A stretch of DNA of 64,000 bases from Rotaria socialis (GCA_905331475.1 CAJNYU010002346.1:1-64000); one strand, 5' to 3'. Counted from the stretch's first letter, positions 1-12,213 are shown. The notes: a model not told the origin generated them from the sequence alone. Numbers and translations are program-made.

Positions 1-240
1 AAAAAAATTCCCTGTACTCCTCCTCAGGGATGGCCTGGTCAAAAATGACAATTTTTTCGATAACTCAACCATTTCTTGAGGGATTCTTCTCATCTTCGAA
101 CTCGACCGAGATATTCATGAGATTGAACTGTGTGGAAAATTTCATCACGGTCTGACTCTCCTTTCGCACGTTATCGTGCCTACGACCGGACGGACACACT
201 GACCGATTCTAGAGTGTACTCACTTTTTGAGTACACAAAA
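1..240. repeat. dispersed repeat copy A (cut by window edge)
   Basis: A stretch of about 240 bp that recurs in the same orientation at about 9497-9736. Shared landmarks are a short palindromic start around CCCTGTAC..CCTCAGGGA, the phrase TGACAATTTTTTCGATAACTCA, then GACACACTGACCGA and TTTTTGAGTACACAA at the end. Identity is high but broken by small indels. No coding potential is seen. It may be a non-autonomous element or the terminal part of one. Confidence 0.75.
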
Positions 241-399
241 ATACAGGTTTTTCTCAAAATTTATATTTATTTTTTTCTAAATAACTATTTTGAAATATTT
301 ATATTTAAAAATGAATATAGATACTGATGAGCTATATTTATTATAAATATAAATTAAATTAAATTATCATATTTATTTTTGAAACTTTTGATGCAATAT

Positions 400-1560
400 A
401 CCTAGGTGAATGAATCCAACACAGAATCCGATCAGATCTTAAAAGATTCAAATAGTCGACGAAATTGGATAGGATTACGGGTTGAGAAACTACGAGTGGA
501 TTCGACGGGAAATTCATATTTTATTGTTCGCGTACTACCCTGCATCTGGAACCAACACTAGAGGTCACCCAGAGTCCTGGGATGGGTTCCGTCGGATCCG
601 ATAGTAAGGTATGATCGGATCACAATACTATGGATATGAGTGTCGGTCCACACCACGAATCCTACAGGGATTCATCGGTTCTATAGAAATTTACATAAAA
701 TTCGATCGGACAGCTGTCGGATCTGATTGGATCCAATCGGCAGAATCATTTTCCCGCCTGTTATATAATGGATGTATGACGAATACAAGTGAATGTGTCT
801 CTTCTAGTCTAATTGGAATGGCACATCTGTCCGGATAGCAGAAGATGTATGGCTCGAATCCCGCGATGAGAACATCTTTTTCGTTCTGTCACTGTAACAT
901 CTTGTTCTCTTTTACCGTTGATGTCACTCTGCCCAGGTGAATGAATCCGATTCCCCGACAGGATCCGATAGGATTCCTGGACACGTACCTATTGTCGATT
1001 CCGACGGAAAAAAACCATTTCCTTATTCACGATCAAATAAGCATTTTGAGCCTTCAGAGCGCAAGGGTGATTCGTTAGAGTTGGATTTCGTTTAAATCCA
1101 ACATCGGATCCGATTGGGTCCAATACCAAGGATCTGACTGTAGGTTCGTGTCCAGGAATCTCATAAGGTTCCGTCGGTTTTATTGAAGCACACGTGGCAT
1201 TCGGTATACCCAGGGCAAACAATCAGATGTTAAGATCTGATAAGATTCTGCATCTGATCTTATATGATCGTGTAAGATCCGACAAAAAATCGTACAAAAA
1301 TCGTAGTCTCTGAAATCTTAGATCAAGTCGCAGAATCAGATTCTTGAAGGATCTTATCAATGTGTACGACCTTTCAAGAATCTGATTGTGAGACTTGATC
1401 TAAGATCTCAGAGACTACGATTTTTTTGTCAGATTCTTGTACGACTTCGCACATATTCCAAGATCTTGTAAGTATTTCATAAGATCTTGTGTCAGATTCT
1501 TCGACCTAGGTATTCACTGTCTGACCCTTGTCGGAATCCGATAGGATCCTAGTGTCGGAA
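400..1560. repeat. degenerate tandem repeat rich in GGATCCGAT-like motifs
   Basis: Two degenerate units of about 530 bp in direct orientation, with a third start. Landmark AGGTGAATGAATCC occurs near 404 and again near 935, and a related motif begins near 1505. Internally, the phrase around 628-690 (CAATACTATGGAT...TTCATCGGTT) is matched by 1121-1185 (CAATACCAAGGAT...TTCCGTCGGTT). The block is unusually rich in GGATCC, CCGATAGGAT and TCGGATCC words compared with the AT-rich surroundings. Short ORFs here (611-838 +, 989-1222 -) follow the repeat and look spurious. Confidence 0.6.
1298..1510. repeat. hairpin repeat, family copy 1
   Basis: An inverted repeat with arms at about 1301-1353 and 1368-1420 (more than 50 bp each, near-perfect; the left arm starts CGTAGTCTCTGAAATCTTAG and the right arm ends CAGAGACTACG). 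It is followed by a tail with two AAGATCTTGT words and ending TTCGACCTAGG. A second copy, with only one hairpin arm, lies in an EPG5 intron at 29764-29950. Confidence 0.75.
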
Positions 1561-2218
1561 TGATTCTCCTGGGTGGGTATGTACATGATTCATATTTACC
1601 CTTTCCACCGTCTGTGCCTAGATGGGCAAAATAAAGTTTATAGTAAATTAAGAATTCTAGTTATTTGAAAGAAAATTTTAAATAACCTACGAATCATACA
1701 TAGATACAACGTTAAAAATACAATATACGCATATCTTATCGAAGTCTCAAAAATAAATATGATAATTTAACTTATATTTATATTCATAATAAATAAAATT
1801 TCTTACAAATTATATTTAAAATAAATATAGTTTAGCAGTATTTATATTCACTTTTAGACATAAATATTCCACAATAGTTATTTAGAAAAAAAACGTTTAG
1901 CTATATTTATTTTGTGGAACTCACATATATCTCGAAGAAAATAATGTGTAAGTTGAAGTGTAAGGTTTTTGAGACTCCTCTTTATCCCACCCACCCCCAC
2001 ACATTACAGACATAAAACATAAAAAACTAACGCTTAGTTGCACTAATTAGAAAATGTTTTGGTGCAGGTCGATTGCCTATGTTCACCACTACTCACATCA
2101 GTAATAAAAATCTAGTTTCACTAATTATAAATCATTATAATTCGGATGGAAACTCTAAGTAATCATCAAAATCTGTCGTTTTTATTATTATAGTCCATAG
2201 TTACGACAGTATCGTATA
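1561..2218. other. intergenic, AT-rich, no gene seen
   Basis: AT-rich sequence with ATTTATA runs that echo the 240-400 flank. I see no open reading frame with family resemblance, no RNA gene and no clear repeat beyond the AT-rich words. Confidence 0.5.
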
Positions 2219-3396
2219 CAAGAGGGAAAGGCGGATTCTCAGGATTCCGAATCCCAGAAATCCAGAAAATATAATCTATATTCTCGACTAATAACGGCAT
2301 CAATCGAAGCAATTTAAGAAACAAACTATACAGATAAGCTAGTTGCTGTGAAACAAGGACTTGCTGCCATAAAAAGTATAATACAAATTCTTCTGAAATT
2401 CGTAATTCTCATCGCCGAAAAGAACAACTTGTAACATGTTGATTTATGACAAGAATCTGGTTTATTCTCTTGATATTACAAATTGCATGTATAGTGTAAA
2501 AGAATCCGTATTGTGTAATCTAACGAAAATCATTACAACTCACTGGATCAAGAGTCAGACTAGTATTTTAAATATAATGTTGCTTTTTTATATTCAAATC
2601 AGAGAAATATAGCTGACCGTAAGACAAAATTTATGATTCGTCTTCTGAGTCAACTAGCGATAAATCTCAATTTCATACAATAAGAATCTCCGAACCAATG
2701 TTTTTCTTCACTTTCAAACTATTTTTCTTTTATGTCAAAATTAATGCCAAAAACAATACAGTCATAGATAGAGAGCCTCTTATCTTGTAGTGAGCAAAAA
2801 GGCTGTGCTGCTACCTGATTGCTTTAGGTATGTTAAACTGTCCGATTACTGAATGAATAAAAGGTTACATATAAGATGCCATAGATTTTTTTGATTCGGC
2901 AGATTTTTTTGTATCGCATTGATTTATCTTATTGTTTGGTGCTTTTTTTTATTCTACCTCGAACGTTTTCTCTTAAAAATACGAAAGTAAGCTATCGTGT
3001 TGTCAAAATGAATTTGATAACAGTCTAATTAGGTTAAGTGTGCCTAGAATTTTAAAATAGATAACTCTCGTGAACTATCTTGCGGTATGCGCATGAAATA
3101 CATGAGCATTTGGAGCAAGAGTGTCATGTGCTGTAAACAAATCGTGATATCTAAACAGGTCAAGCATATGAAAAAAATACGTTCGCCTAGGAAATGATTT
3201 TCCTCAATAGTTGTGTGCAGCTTTTCAAGCCATTTGATAAAGCAATGAAGCCTTAACACTGAGTTCTATCAGATTTTCAGGATCAGAGTGAGGATCGTAG
3301 AGGTTAAATATGAATTTCTGGAATGTCATTTGTTATTATAAAAATTCCGAGAATTCATGGGATTCCAGGAATCCTGAATCCGCCTTTTCCCCCTTG
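2219..3396. mobile_element. putative degenerate TIR element (about 1.2 kb)
   Basis: The left end reads CAAGAGGGAAAGGCGGATTC and the right end, reverse-complemented, reads CAAGGGGGAAAAGGCGGATTC. Both then continue with similar CAGGATTCC...GAATCCC words for some 45 bp. The interior has no transposase-like ORF; the 71-aa ORF at 3044-3259 on the - strand resembles nothing I know. This fits a non-autonomous or decayed DNA transposon. I could not identify a convincing target-site duplication. Confidence 0.5.
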
Positions 3397-6305
3397 ATTT
3401 TGCTACTACTGATTAAGAACATTCACAACATACAGCGATAAATACTAAAAAACAAATCTCAAAATGACTTTAAAAATAAGTTATGTCAACGAATTACACC
3501 AGAATGCCCATCTTGTATATTTTAAAGCGACATTTTGAAAAGTGAATTGCTCGAATTGTGTTATATATTTCATTCTTTTTTTATTCTGATAGAATTTATT
3601 ACAATTCTACTAGGATTCCAATCTGAGTTCAATCAAAGTCTGGTTACAATATTGTTTTTTATTTTATTCGAAATTTTACGAAACTTAAAAATTTCTCAAC
3701 TGCACTTCTGTTTTTTATTTTATTGCTTTGGGAACAGATACATGATGATTAATTAATCTAGTGGTAAACTGGGGACCTTTTTCTATTTCTCGTAACTATA
3801 TTCTCTTCTAAGATAACGTAATGGGTTCTTGCATGACTTTTAAAGAATTTTATCACGAATGTATAGTTTAGTACAATCCATCGGGTCAACGAATATCTGA
3901 ACCTGAACCCGACCTTAGCTGATGACTTTTTTCCGGGATCCAGAATTTAGGGAGTATTCTTAAAACTTTTGATGCGTTTTCTAATCTGCCAACAAAATCT
4001 TCTGTGCTTTCTACAAATAAATTCAATTTTTTTTTGAATAAGAACGAACGACTATTCAGAAAAAATTCATCCAATATTATACGGATGAAATTTTTCTGTC
4101 ATCCAACATTCAATCAGTAATATTTTCAAATCCAGAGTCGATGAACTCTATCGTTCGACTACATCAAGCATTTTCATCAGAGTTCAAAATTCATTGATAT
4201 ACATGTTAAAATGTATCGTGATTTAAATTCATCTTTGAGTAAGAAAATTCTTTAGCACTGAAATATGAGATCATAAAAAAAACTAAATTATTATTTTACA
4301 AAGATCACTAATGAAAAAATATGTGAAAGTATTTATAGTGATTTTTCTTTGCCTCCATCAACAACAGCAATCATAGAGAAATTGGCAATCATCATCAAAT
4401 CAATAGAAATTTCATTTTCAACTTTTAAAAGGACAGATTTCAATCATCCCAAGCCGAGTATAAAGAACTTCAAATACGTCTCTGAACAACTGCGCGTATA
4501 TACTTATTTGTACGATGATTGTGTCAAATCTGATTGTGGAAATTGAATTGTATCTTCGTTAAAATATTTGTGATATTTAATCGCATTCGTTATTCAAAAT
4601 TGTTTATAGTATAGATATTTAAAATTTCAAAAGATAGTACAAACTAGAAAATGTTTGGATTATCTATTATTCATAGGTTATAATTAGATATAATATAATT
4701 TAAGACTATAACGAGATTTGAATATGTCATCGAAGTATGGCTAATTAAACGTCATATTCAATAAATTAGAGTCGTATATGTATTTTTTTTCCCGAATTCT
4801 ATATGGTTATCATGCTATTTATAATTATAGAACAAGCTACTGATTAATATCATAACTTAATTGTAACAATAAAAATAAATAAATAGGAAACTAATAAATA
4901 TCGCGTTAGAATTATTCAGAATTAATATTTGCAACTTCAGTATTCTGTGCAAGTATTTTGTTAAATCTATTAAATTAATCAAGATATCACAATTAATTTT
5001 TATTCTTAAATCTAGTATCAGCAATAAAAGAATAATTTAACTGAAAGATGTTGTAAAATCATATCGACACATATACTTTCATATGATTAAAATAGTAAAC
5101 TAAAAATGATGAAATAAAGGGTGTGGGTATGTGATTTTTTCTTATTGAAACCCATCCGTACCCACATCCAAATCTTGTTGTCCAGTATTTTTAAAGAGGT
5201 ATAAATGTAAACTAAACACACTGTTGGTACGACTAACTGCTCGAATAGATGGTGCCACAATCTGCGCTTCACTGCGCTGTCGTTTTTACATGTTATACGG
5301 ATACATAGAACATACATACTTCTCTAATCTCTTTTCGTTTGAATAAAATGAGATAAGCTATTATGAAAGAAAATAACAAAAAAGTGACGACGTTGTTAAT
5401 TAAGATATGAGAAAAACAAAATCTAGTGTATCAATATGATGGCATCATCTATTCAAGCAGATATTCCTTTCATATCTCTGAAATCGTCCAGTAATGGCAC
5501 AAATTTTTTCAAATATTTAATATATACTATATAATTAATCCTAGCCACTTGCCAAAGATGAATTCGAATGATGCCTAATAGCTGAAAATATTTCCTCCCT
5601 CGCTTGTGATTGTTGTTTTTATATCATTGCAATTTCAAATTATAATGTGTAGCCTTGAATTTGCCACTCAGTATTTACATGAATCAAAAAAATTTAATCC
5701 ATTGCTTTTTTTCTTTTGGTAATCTTTCAAACTTAATCATATAGATAGTTTCTATTGAACATATATTCATTATTCTAACAAAAAGGATACACTGAGCTTA
5801 AAATCAAAGTTTCTTTCAATGGGAAAATCTATTCTTTACTCATGATTTATAAAGGTTGTCAAATTCATTATAGTTGAGTACAAAATAACACTAGAATTAT
5901 ATTCACTGATTTGTTGAGGTCAAACCGATGTAACATTTCCTGCGCATAGATTTCTTAAGGAAATACTACAAGAATGACATTAAAAATGCCATTTAATTTT
6001 CATGTTGAAACTAATTTGAAGATAAGACATTTAGCTGATTACTATAAACTTCAACATTAAATAAAATGTAGAGAAAAAATAATAATCCCTAAGTGATATA
6101 TTCTTGGATCAGAATTTATAACTAAAACTAAGAAAAAACGATTTCCAGGTCTAAATTTAAGTAGGTCAATGCTCGCTTGTTGTAAGTTGTAAAGATTTCA
6201 AAATCAATTTACATCATAATAGTTTTTTTTTAACACGGAAGACCAACTTGTGATTGAACATTTGAGGCGGCAAAATATGAACTTTTCGAAGATTGAGATA
6301 ACTCG
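3397..6305. other. intergenic, no gene seen
   Basis: AT-rich non-coding sequence. The short ORFs present (for example 3535-3756 +, 3886-4074 -, 4349-4546 +, 5087-5317 -) have low-complexity or AT-driven composition, no splice-linked partner exons and no recognisable family. Confidence 0.5.
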
Positions 6306-7151
6306 CTCACAATGGAGCTGTTTGTATTGTAAGTTGAAAAGACTAGATATTTTTACATCAAAAAAAAGGCTCTCACCGACACACTAATAAGGTTAAAATA
6401 CTAGCTCTCGCTGGCTTGTCTAGAGGGAGATATTCGATTTTTCAGTGAATTTTCTATCAGTGTGAAGCTAGCACGACCGAGCTAGCACGATGAAACAGAG
6501 ATTCAACTATAAGTCTTCTCATAAGTATTGCCGACCCATAAAAACCAGACCATTCGATGCAGAATTTAATTCTGGATCGGATGGTGATACTTTTATTCCC
6601 CGGCAATACTTAGGAAAAAAATTTACCTACAGCTTTACTTTCTTTTAAATAGGACAAGAAAAACCAGATAGAATTTTCTCAAAGTATTGCCGGGGAATAA
6701 AAGTATCACCGTCCGATCCAGAATTAAATTCTGCATCGAATGCTCTGGTTTTTATGGGTCGGCAATACTTATGAGAAGACTTATAGTTGAATCTCTGTTT
6801 CATCGTGCTAGCTCCGTCGTGCTAGCTTCACACTGATGAATTTTCTCTACAGAACCGACTTTCCCAGCAATACCATATTTTCGAATTTGGACCTGAAACT
6901 TTGTATGCATGAAGGTCTCAATGAGACTAGCTTACAGAAAAAAAAATCGAAAGTTTTGGACAAACTCTCTTCGAGATATAGATGCCTCAAGCATACAGTT
7001 TCTATAGAAAATCGTCAATATTTTGAGACTCCCTCTAGACAAGCCAACAGAAGCTAGTATTTTAACCTTGTTAGTTTGGCAGTGAGAGCTTCTTTTTTAT
7101 GTAAAAATATCTAGTCTTTTCAACTTACAATAGAAGCACCTCCATTGTCAG
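6306..7151. mobile_element. large inverted-repeat (foldback) element, about 850 bp
   Basis: The outer arms start CTCACAATGGAG and end CTCCATTGTCAG, followed inward by TTGTAAGTTGAAAAGACTAGATATTTTTAC and its complement. The inner arms at about 6493-6611 and 6682-6806 are nearly perfect inverse copies (landmarks TAAGTATTGCCG, CCCCGGCAATACTTA and GTGCTAGC). They are separated by about 60-70 bp. The right arm carries about 180 bp (around 6840-7020) absent from the left arm. No transposase is visible, so this looks like a MITE or foldback element; the 73-aa ORF at 6836-7057 lies in its arm and is probably not a gene. Confidence 0.75.
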
Positions 7152-7830
7152 GATCTTCAATTATTATGCTACATAACATGTGTTCATACTCACAAAACAA
7201 TATTTCAGTAAAATATCGTGTATATACAATTAAAGCGACTTAAGTTCTCATCGTAGTCATTTCGATTTAAGTATAGTAATATATTCTATACTGAAAAAAA
7301 AACTAAACCATTCAATAATTTTCATATAGAAATTTTATCCGATGCAGTTAACATAAATATAAAATATGTTCTATCTATTTCAATTAACAATATTTGTAAT
7401 ATTAAAAATCAAAATCAATTAATATCGAAGAATGTCAAAGTTATTATTTTTAGCTTTGAATTTATATCAAAGAAAAGAAAATTATTGCTAATATTAACTT
7501 GAACGAAGAGACATTCATTTAAAAAGGTTCATGAATATCATAGTTCTTTTTTCTTGTCTTAAAAACTAACATTACTCGTATCACTGGAAATTAGAACACC
7601 GAATATTTCGTTTGAACACTATTCATCAGTGACATCCATCGATTATCGATTACTATTCGCTATGCGACAGCTGCAAAATTCTATTGTATGTCTGTCGATG
7701 ATTCAATAAGAAAGAAGCAGTTCAAGTATAATCAAGTGAATAGGTCATGTTCTACTCGTCTTTTTATATTTACTTATTCTTATTATAATTGAAAAAAGAA
7801 AAACACGAAACTCATAATATTATTTCCTTC

Positions 7831-8395
7831 ATGAATAAGATGCCTGGTCTTACGGACGAAATTTCAGCTGACATTCGCGATGGTAATATTATTCGAGAAA
7901 TCAATAAAAAAATATCTTCATTTTTTTATTGTTTGTTTAGTCTTCAGTTTATATGATGATCGAGGAGATGATCATATTCCAAAACATTATTTAGGCGAAG
8001 CTATTCGAGCATTAGGACTTAATCCAACTGAAGCAGAAATACATTTACTTCTTACTGATCTTAATCGAGTTGAACGTTTATCGATGCAACAATTTCAAGT
8101 TATATTTGAACGTTTAAGTCGACAAAAGGAATCTGTTGCGCCAGCCGAAGAATTTGCTGATGGTTTACGTGTTTTCGATAAAGATGGAAATGGTTTGATA
8201 CCAGCAACAGAATTACGTCATTTATTAACAACATTAGGTAAAAAATAAAATAAATAAGTTTATTGAATTTTATTTTATTCATGTTAAGGTGAGCGATTAA
8301 CAGACGATGAAGTTGAACAATTGACTTATGAATTTGAAGATAAACAAGGAATGGTTGTATACGAAGATTTTATTAAAGCTGTACTTCAACGCTAG
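7831..8395 (+). CDS. myosin essential (alkali) light chain-like EF-hand protein
   Basis: Three exons (about 7831-7882, 7941-8237 and 8289-8395) joined by 58- and 51-nt GT-AG introns give about 152 aa. This is the usual length of myosin essential light chains, which bind the IQ segment of the myosin heavy-chain neck. The N-terminal EF-hand is degenerate ([11 protein letters not shown]). The motif [10 protein letters not shown] before the second lobe is typical of this family. One later loop, [12 protein letters not shown], keeps the canonical Asp/Asp/Asn and final Glu ligands. The last exon ([17 protein letters not shown]...YEDFIKAVL) matches the family C-terminus. The start could be Met1 or Met4, since both are in frame. 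A calmodulin relative is the main alternative, but only one loop looks fully calcium-competent, which favours a light chain. The gene lies 133 bp upstream of the dehydratase on the same strand. Confidence 0.88.
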
Positions 8396-8499
8396 TGAAT
8401 GAAAAAAAAATTCTGTTTACTCTTTTTTCTTTTTGTGTAAATCAGATATACATAAATATACAGATACTATTCATGTCAAATAGTTCTACTATTCTTTAT

Positions 8500-8509
8500 T
8501 TGTTTTCAG
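8500..8509 (+). promoter_or_regulatory. candidate trans-splice or 5'UTR acceptor upstream of PCBD
   Basis: A pyrimidine-rich TTTGTTTTCAG ends 19 nt before the dehydratase start codon, inside the 133-bp gap after the light-chain stop. It looks like a 3' splice site with no obvious paired donor between the two genes, as expected for spliced-leader trans-splicing of a downstream cistron. That interpretation is inference. Confidence 0.4.
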
Positions 8510-8528
8510 AACAAAAAACATACTATTC

Positions 8529-8963
8529 ATGTCTATTGTTATGAGTCGTGATTGTATACAACTTTTGAAACTACTCAATTCATTGAAATCTTCTAGATTA
8601 AACAACATATATTCGAACGGCTTAGCTACAAATATAATTAAAAAGAAAATGCGAGCTAAACTTGAAGGTGATCAACGAAACGATCTATTGAAACCATTAG
8701 AAACAAATGGATGGAAATTAGTTGATGATCGTGATGCTATATCAAAAACATTCTTATTTAAAAATTTTAATCAAGCTTTCGGTTTTATGACACGTGTTGC
8801 TTTATTAGCTGAAAAACTTGATCATCATCCAGAATGGTTTAATGTTTATAATAAAGTTCAAGTTACATTAAGTACACATGATTTAAATGGTCTATCGACA
8901 CATGATGTACAAATGGCTCAATTTATGGATAAATGTGTTTCGGAAACAACAGATTCGAAATAA
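8529..8963 (+). CDS. PCBD: pterin-4a-carbinolamine dehydratase (DCoH family)
   Basis: An intronless ORF of 144 aa. The enzyme dehydrates 4a-hydroxytetrahydrobiopterin to recycle the BH4 cofactor used by aromatic amino acid hydroxylases; the vertebrate protein also acts as an HNF1 dimerisation cofactor. The C-terminal two-thirds carries the family signature: EKLDHHPEW with the catalytic His pair, then an aromatic-rich strand, then [13 protein letters not shown]. The conserved GW region lies near residue 61. The first 45 or so residues are a basic, Asp/Glu-poor extension absent from the short cytosolic form, and could be a mitochondrial presequence as in PCBD2-like proteins; that is inference. 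A second in-frame Met lies at codon 5. Lack of introns contrasts with most neighbouring genes. Confidence 0.94.
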   Translation: MSIVMSRDCIQLLKLLNSLKSSRLNNIYSNGLATNIIKKKMRAKLEGDQRNDLLKPLETNGWKLVDDRDAISKTFLFKNFNQAFGFMTRVALLAEKLDHHPEWFNVYNKVQVTLSTHDLNGLSTHDVQMAQFMDKCVSETTDSK

Positions 8964-9047
8964 TTTTTCGATTAAAATCTATAGCAGAGACTCTAGTCAT
9001 GTGGTGTTTGTTTTATTCTATGTTATCGGGTCGCTTTTTATATTAAT

Positions 9048-9053
9048 AATAAA
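9048..9053 (+). terminator. poly(A) signal AATAAA for PCBD
   Basis: The canonical hexamer AATAAA lies about 85 nt after the dehydratase stop codon, in an AT-rich 3' region. Confidence 0.45.
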
Positions 9054-9182
9054 AATAGGTGATAGATTGAGTTTCAATGTATATGTATTCTTTCCATACG
9101 ATCATGAAACATAAATTCATATTTCCAATTTATTAGAATTAAAAATCAACATAAGATCAAGTTTATGTAATATGCTTATACA

Positions 9183-9222
9183 CTAAATATATGTATATAT
9201 ATGTATATATATATATATATAC
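9183..9222. repeat. (TA)n/TATG microsatellite
   Basis: A run of TATATATG and TA dinucleotides, mostly alternating. It is simple sequence with no coding content. Confidence 0.8.
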
Positions 9223-9496
9223 TGCGAGTATGGGCTTAGGCAACTGTCAAGATACGTACGATCATGTTTCTTTGATTCGAAATAAAACTTCAGAAGACCA
9301 CATTATCTTCTTATTTATTATGTATTAGGCTTCATCTTTGACAAAATTCTTCGTACTTATTGAAATTGGTATGCATTTTAGAAGTTAAGAAAAAGAAATA
9401 AAAATGAGGAAACATCGGATTCGCATCCGATTGTTACGTGTACTGAGAAAACTGAGTCGATTTATATATGTTGCGAATAATTCTGAGAAAAAAACC

Positions 9497-9736
9497 TTTT
9501 TTTTTTAAATATCCCTGTACCCCTCAGGGATGATCTGGTCAATAATGACAATTTTTTCGATAACTCAGCCATTTCTTGACGGATCCTTCTCATCTTTGAA
9601 CGCGACTGAGATATTGATGAAATCATTCCGTGTACAAAATTTCAAGACAATTGGATGAGGCTTTCAAGAATTATCGTGTTAACGGCCGGACACACTGACC
9701 GAATCTAGAGTGTATTCATTTTTTGAGTACACAAGA
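9497..9736. repeat. dispersed repeat copy B (direct copy of 1-240)
   Basis: Same order of landmarks as copy A: CCTCAGGGATG, TGACAATTTTTTCGATAACTCA, TCTCATCTTTGAACGCGAC, GACACACTGACCGA and TTTTTTGAGTACACAAG. The two copies are direct and bracket the first gene-bearing segment of the window. Confidence 0.75.
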
Positions 9737-11973
9737 AAGATCATTCAATTGAAATCTGTTTATATTACATAGTCTTTTTTTCTTTTTGGTTGAATATTTT
9801 TCAGAAATATAGTTAGGTTCTAACAAAGGCAAATATATTCTACTTGTATTACTCTAAAATTGTGGACTCGCACGTTAAATGAATAATTGGTTTATTTCCC
9901 TTCAATAACTGAAATGTGATTCTATTTCTTAAGGAAGAGGCGACAGAAAAAAAAACTAGGAATTTCCATGTCGTAGTATAATTCGATATATTCTCTCAAG
10001 TTCATTATTGATTAATATAAACACTATTTTGTTTTACACATAATATTATTAAGTTGTAATGACTATATTATTGAACATAACCTTAAGCTAAGAATGAAAT
10101 CGGATAACAATATTTTACTATTTTAGTTCTCATTTGCACATAGAAATGCAAACCAACGCATCAACCGATAGCTGAATTGCTTTAATGATTTTATTGAAAA
10201 TTTTAATTTCGAACGATTTTAAAATGAAAGAAAAAGAATGCTAAAGAACTGATTCATAAGAGACAAGAGGGCAATGCCAAATGATAGTTTTATTAATAAA
10301 TCCAGACATGTACTCCTATTGTAATAGCTATAAGAAAAAAAAAGAACACGAAAGAAAAAATTCACCTACTCTCATGTACTGTATATTCATACAGGCATAA
10401 ATTCAATTAATTCACAGTTGGTAAAGACTCACTCTGTTAGCATCATCTTCATAGTAATGAATATCTCAAAGTGAATTACTGTAAATATAGAATAATAAAT
10501 CTAGACATATTCATATTTTGAGAAAACCATCAGATTACAGAAATATAAGGATTCAATCTAATAATAAAGAATAATCTAATTCATTAAATTTTATTATACG
10601 AGTGATAATCTAATAGAATTTAGTCTTTTTATTTTATTAAAATAAATATTATCATGACATATACCTCAAATAGATAGAAATCCTATCATTAAATTCATTT
10701 TGTGTATCAGTAATATATAATAATAAAGATTACTTCAGTCAATTGATTGAATCTTTTCTCTATGGGCAACACTGAATTTTCATTAGATGCACAAACAAAT
10801 GACGCAATGCATCGTTTTTTTCTCTTCTTTCAGTTGAAACTATTCTCTAGTTCTAATTCATCATTCGCATCTAACATTTATATAATCGCTTTAAAAAATT
10901 GAACACTTTTTTTAGACTTGAACCCAATTAATGCACAAGAAAGAAAACTCGAGAATACTTTATTCGATATAAATCAAGGATATTAACTATCATTCAATTT
11001 TCTTTTTTCTTCGATTCCTTAAGCTGTTTGTTTGATTGTCCTGTAACCTATCTGCATCAATCAATTGCAGATTTAGATGCTCATTCTATATATCTATGTG
11101 TTAGACGTAATTTCATTTCAGCTTTTTTTTTATATCATTACTATACATCATTCAAATGAAAATGTGTTACGCTGTCTATATGGTAAGTGTAATATAAGCT
11201 TTCTCTTGTGACTAGATCTATCTCATTTTCGCCACCTAAAGTTAATCACTCGTGTAAGATGATCACACTTTCAACAAACTACTTCTCATATATTTTACTA
11301 ATATACATTCAATGATGAGTAGTTCTAACGGTCATCAAACTATTATAAATACTCATTTATTATTCTTATGAACTTCAAGAAGAAGAAAAATTGATAAGCG
11401 TGAATACGGAAAGATCAAATGTATGATTAGATTCTCTTCTATGTTTTGCTTTTTTGAAGAAAATTCATCCAATATAAAATAAGGAAAAACACATCTTTTG
11501 AAGACTTTATCCGCTAGTCACTCTCATCTGAATTCCATATGTTAAAAAATGAATATTTTAACGCTATTTTAGCCAGCAGTTTAAAGAGACACTTGTCCAA
11601 CATGTTACGGTTCATCGATGATTTTATTAACACATACTTCATGTTTATGACATTGATGACACCATTAGTATTCTCAAGAGAAAAGATTAGCTCGAGCTTT
11701 CGTATTTTGTTTTTTGTTTCACGTTCATTACTTAGTGAACGATATAACACCATATTTTCTTTTTCTTTCTTTCTTTCGCTTTTCCAATTCATTGCTTAAT
11801 ATTTTCGAAGACATACAAAGAAACTACTGTTCTTTACTGATATAAACTCATCATCATGAACATCAATTGCTCATTTTCTTTTTTTCAGTTGTTCATGCCA
11901 GAACGAAAGAGCAGAAGGAGCGCAAGAACGACAGTTCATCCATTTTTCTCTCTTCTCCATTGCTCCTTTTTTT

Positions 11974-12013
<40 letters not shown>

Positions 12014-12213
12014 GTCCTCTCATTCATCAATTGTTCCATCAATATACATATCAAGAGAAAGATCCACATCCTTTCTCTGTCTCTCTCTCTCCTTCGTTCT
12101 CGCCTACTTCTTAACGAAGCATGAATACATTTTCAATATAATTAAATAGAAACACGAACTGTACATAAAATATATTTGCATCGAATAAAAACAAACTCTT
12201 TACATATTTACCA
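9737..12213. other. intergenic, no gene seen; CT-rich microsatellite near 11980-12010
   Basis: AT-rich non-coding DNA. Overlapping ORFs on both strands at 11514-11799 and two frames at 11856-12149 are driven by simple sequence, including an uninterrupted CT run around 11980-12009 and a shorter one near 12080. They show no family resemblance. The 3' part is presumably the promoter and 5'UTR of the Ig-domain gene. Confidence 0.5.

Noticed and set aside
840-870. tRNA-like phrase GGCTCGAATCCCGCG
   Set aside because: Resembles a T-loop, but no acceptor stem or anticodon arm can be folded around it, and it lies in the GGATCC-rich repeat.
11514-12149. Overlapping ORFs on both strands around the CT-rich microsatellite
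   Set aside because: They overlap in several frames and are driven by CT and AT simple sequence; no domain is recognisable.
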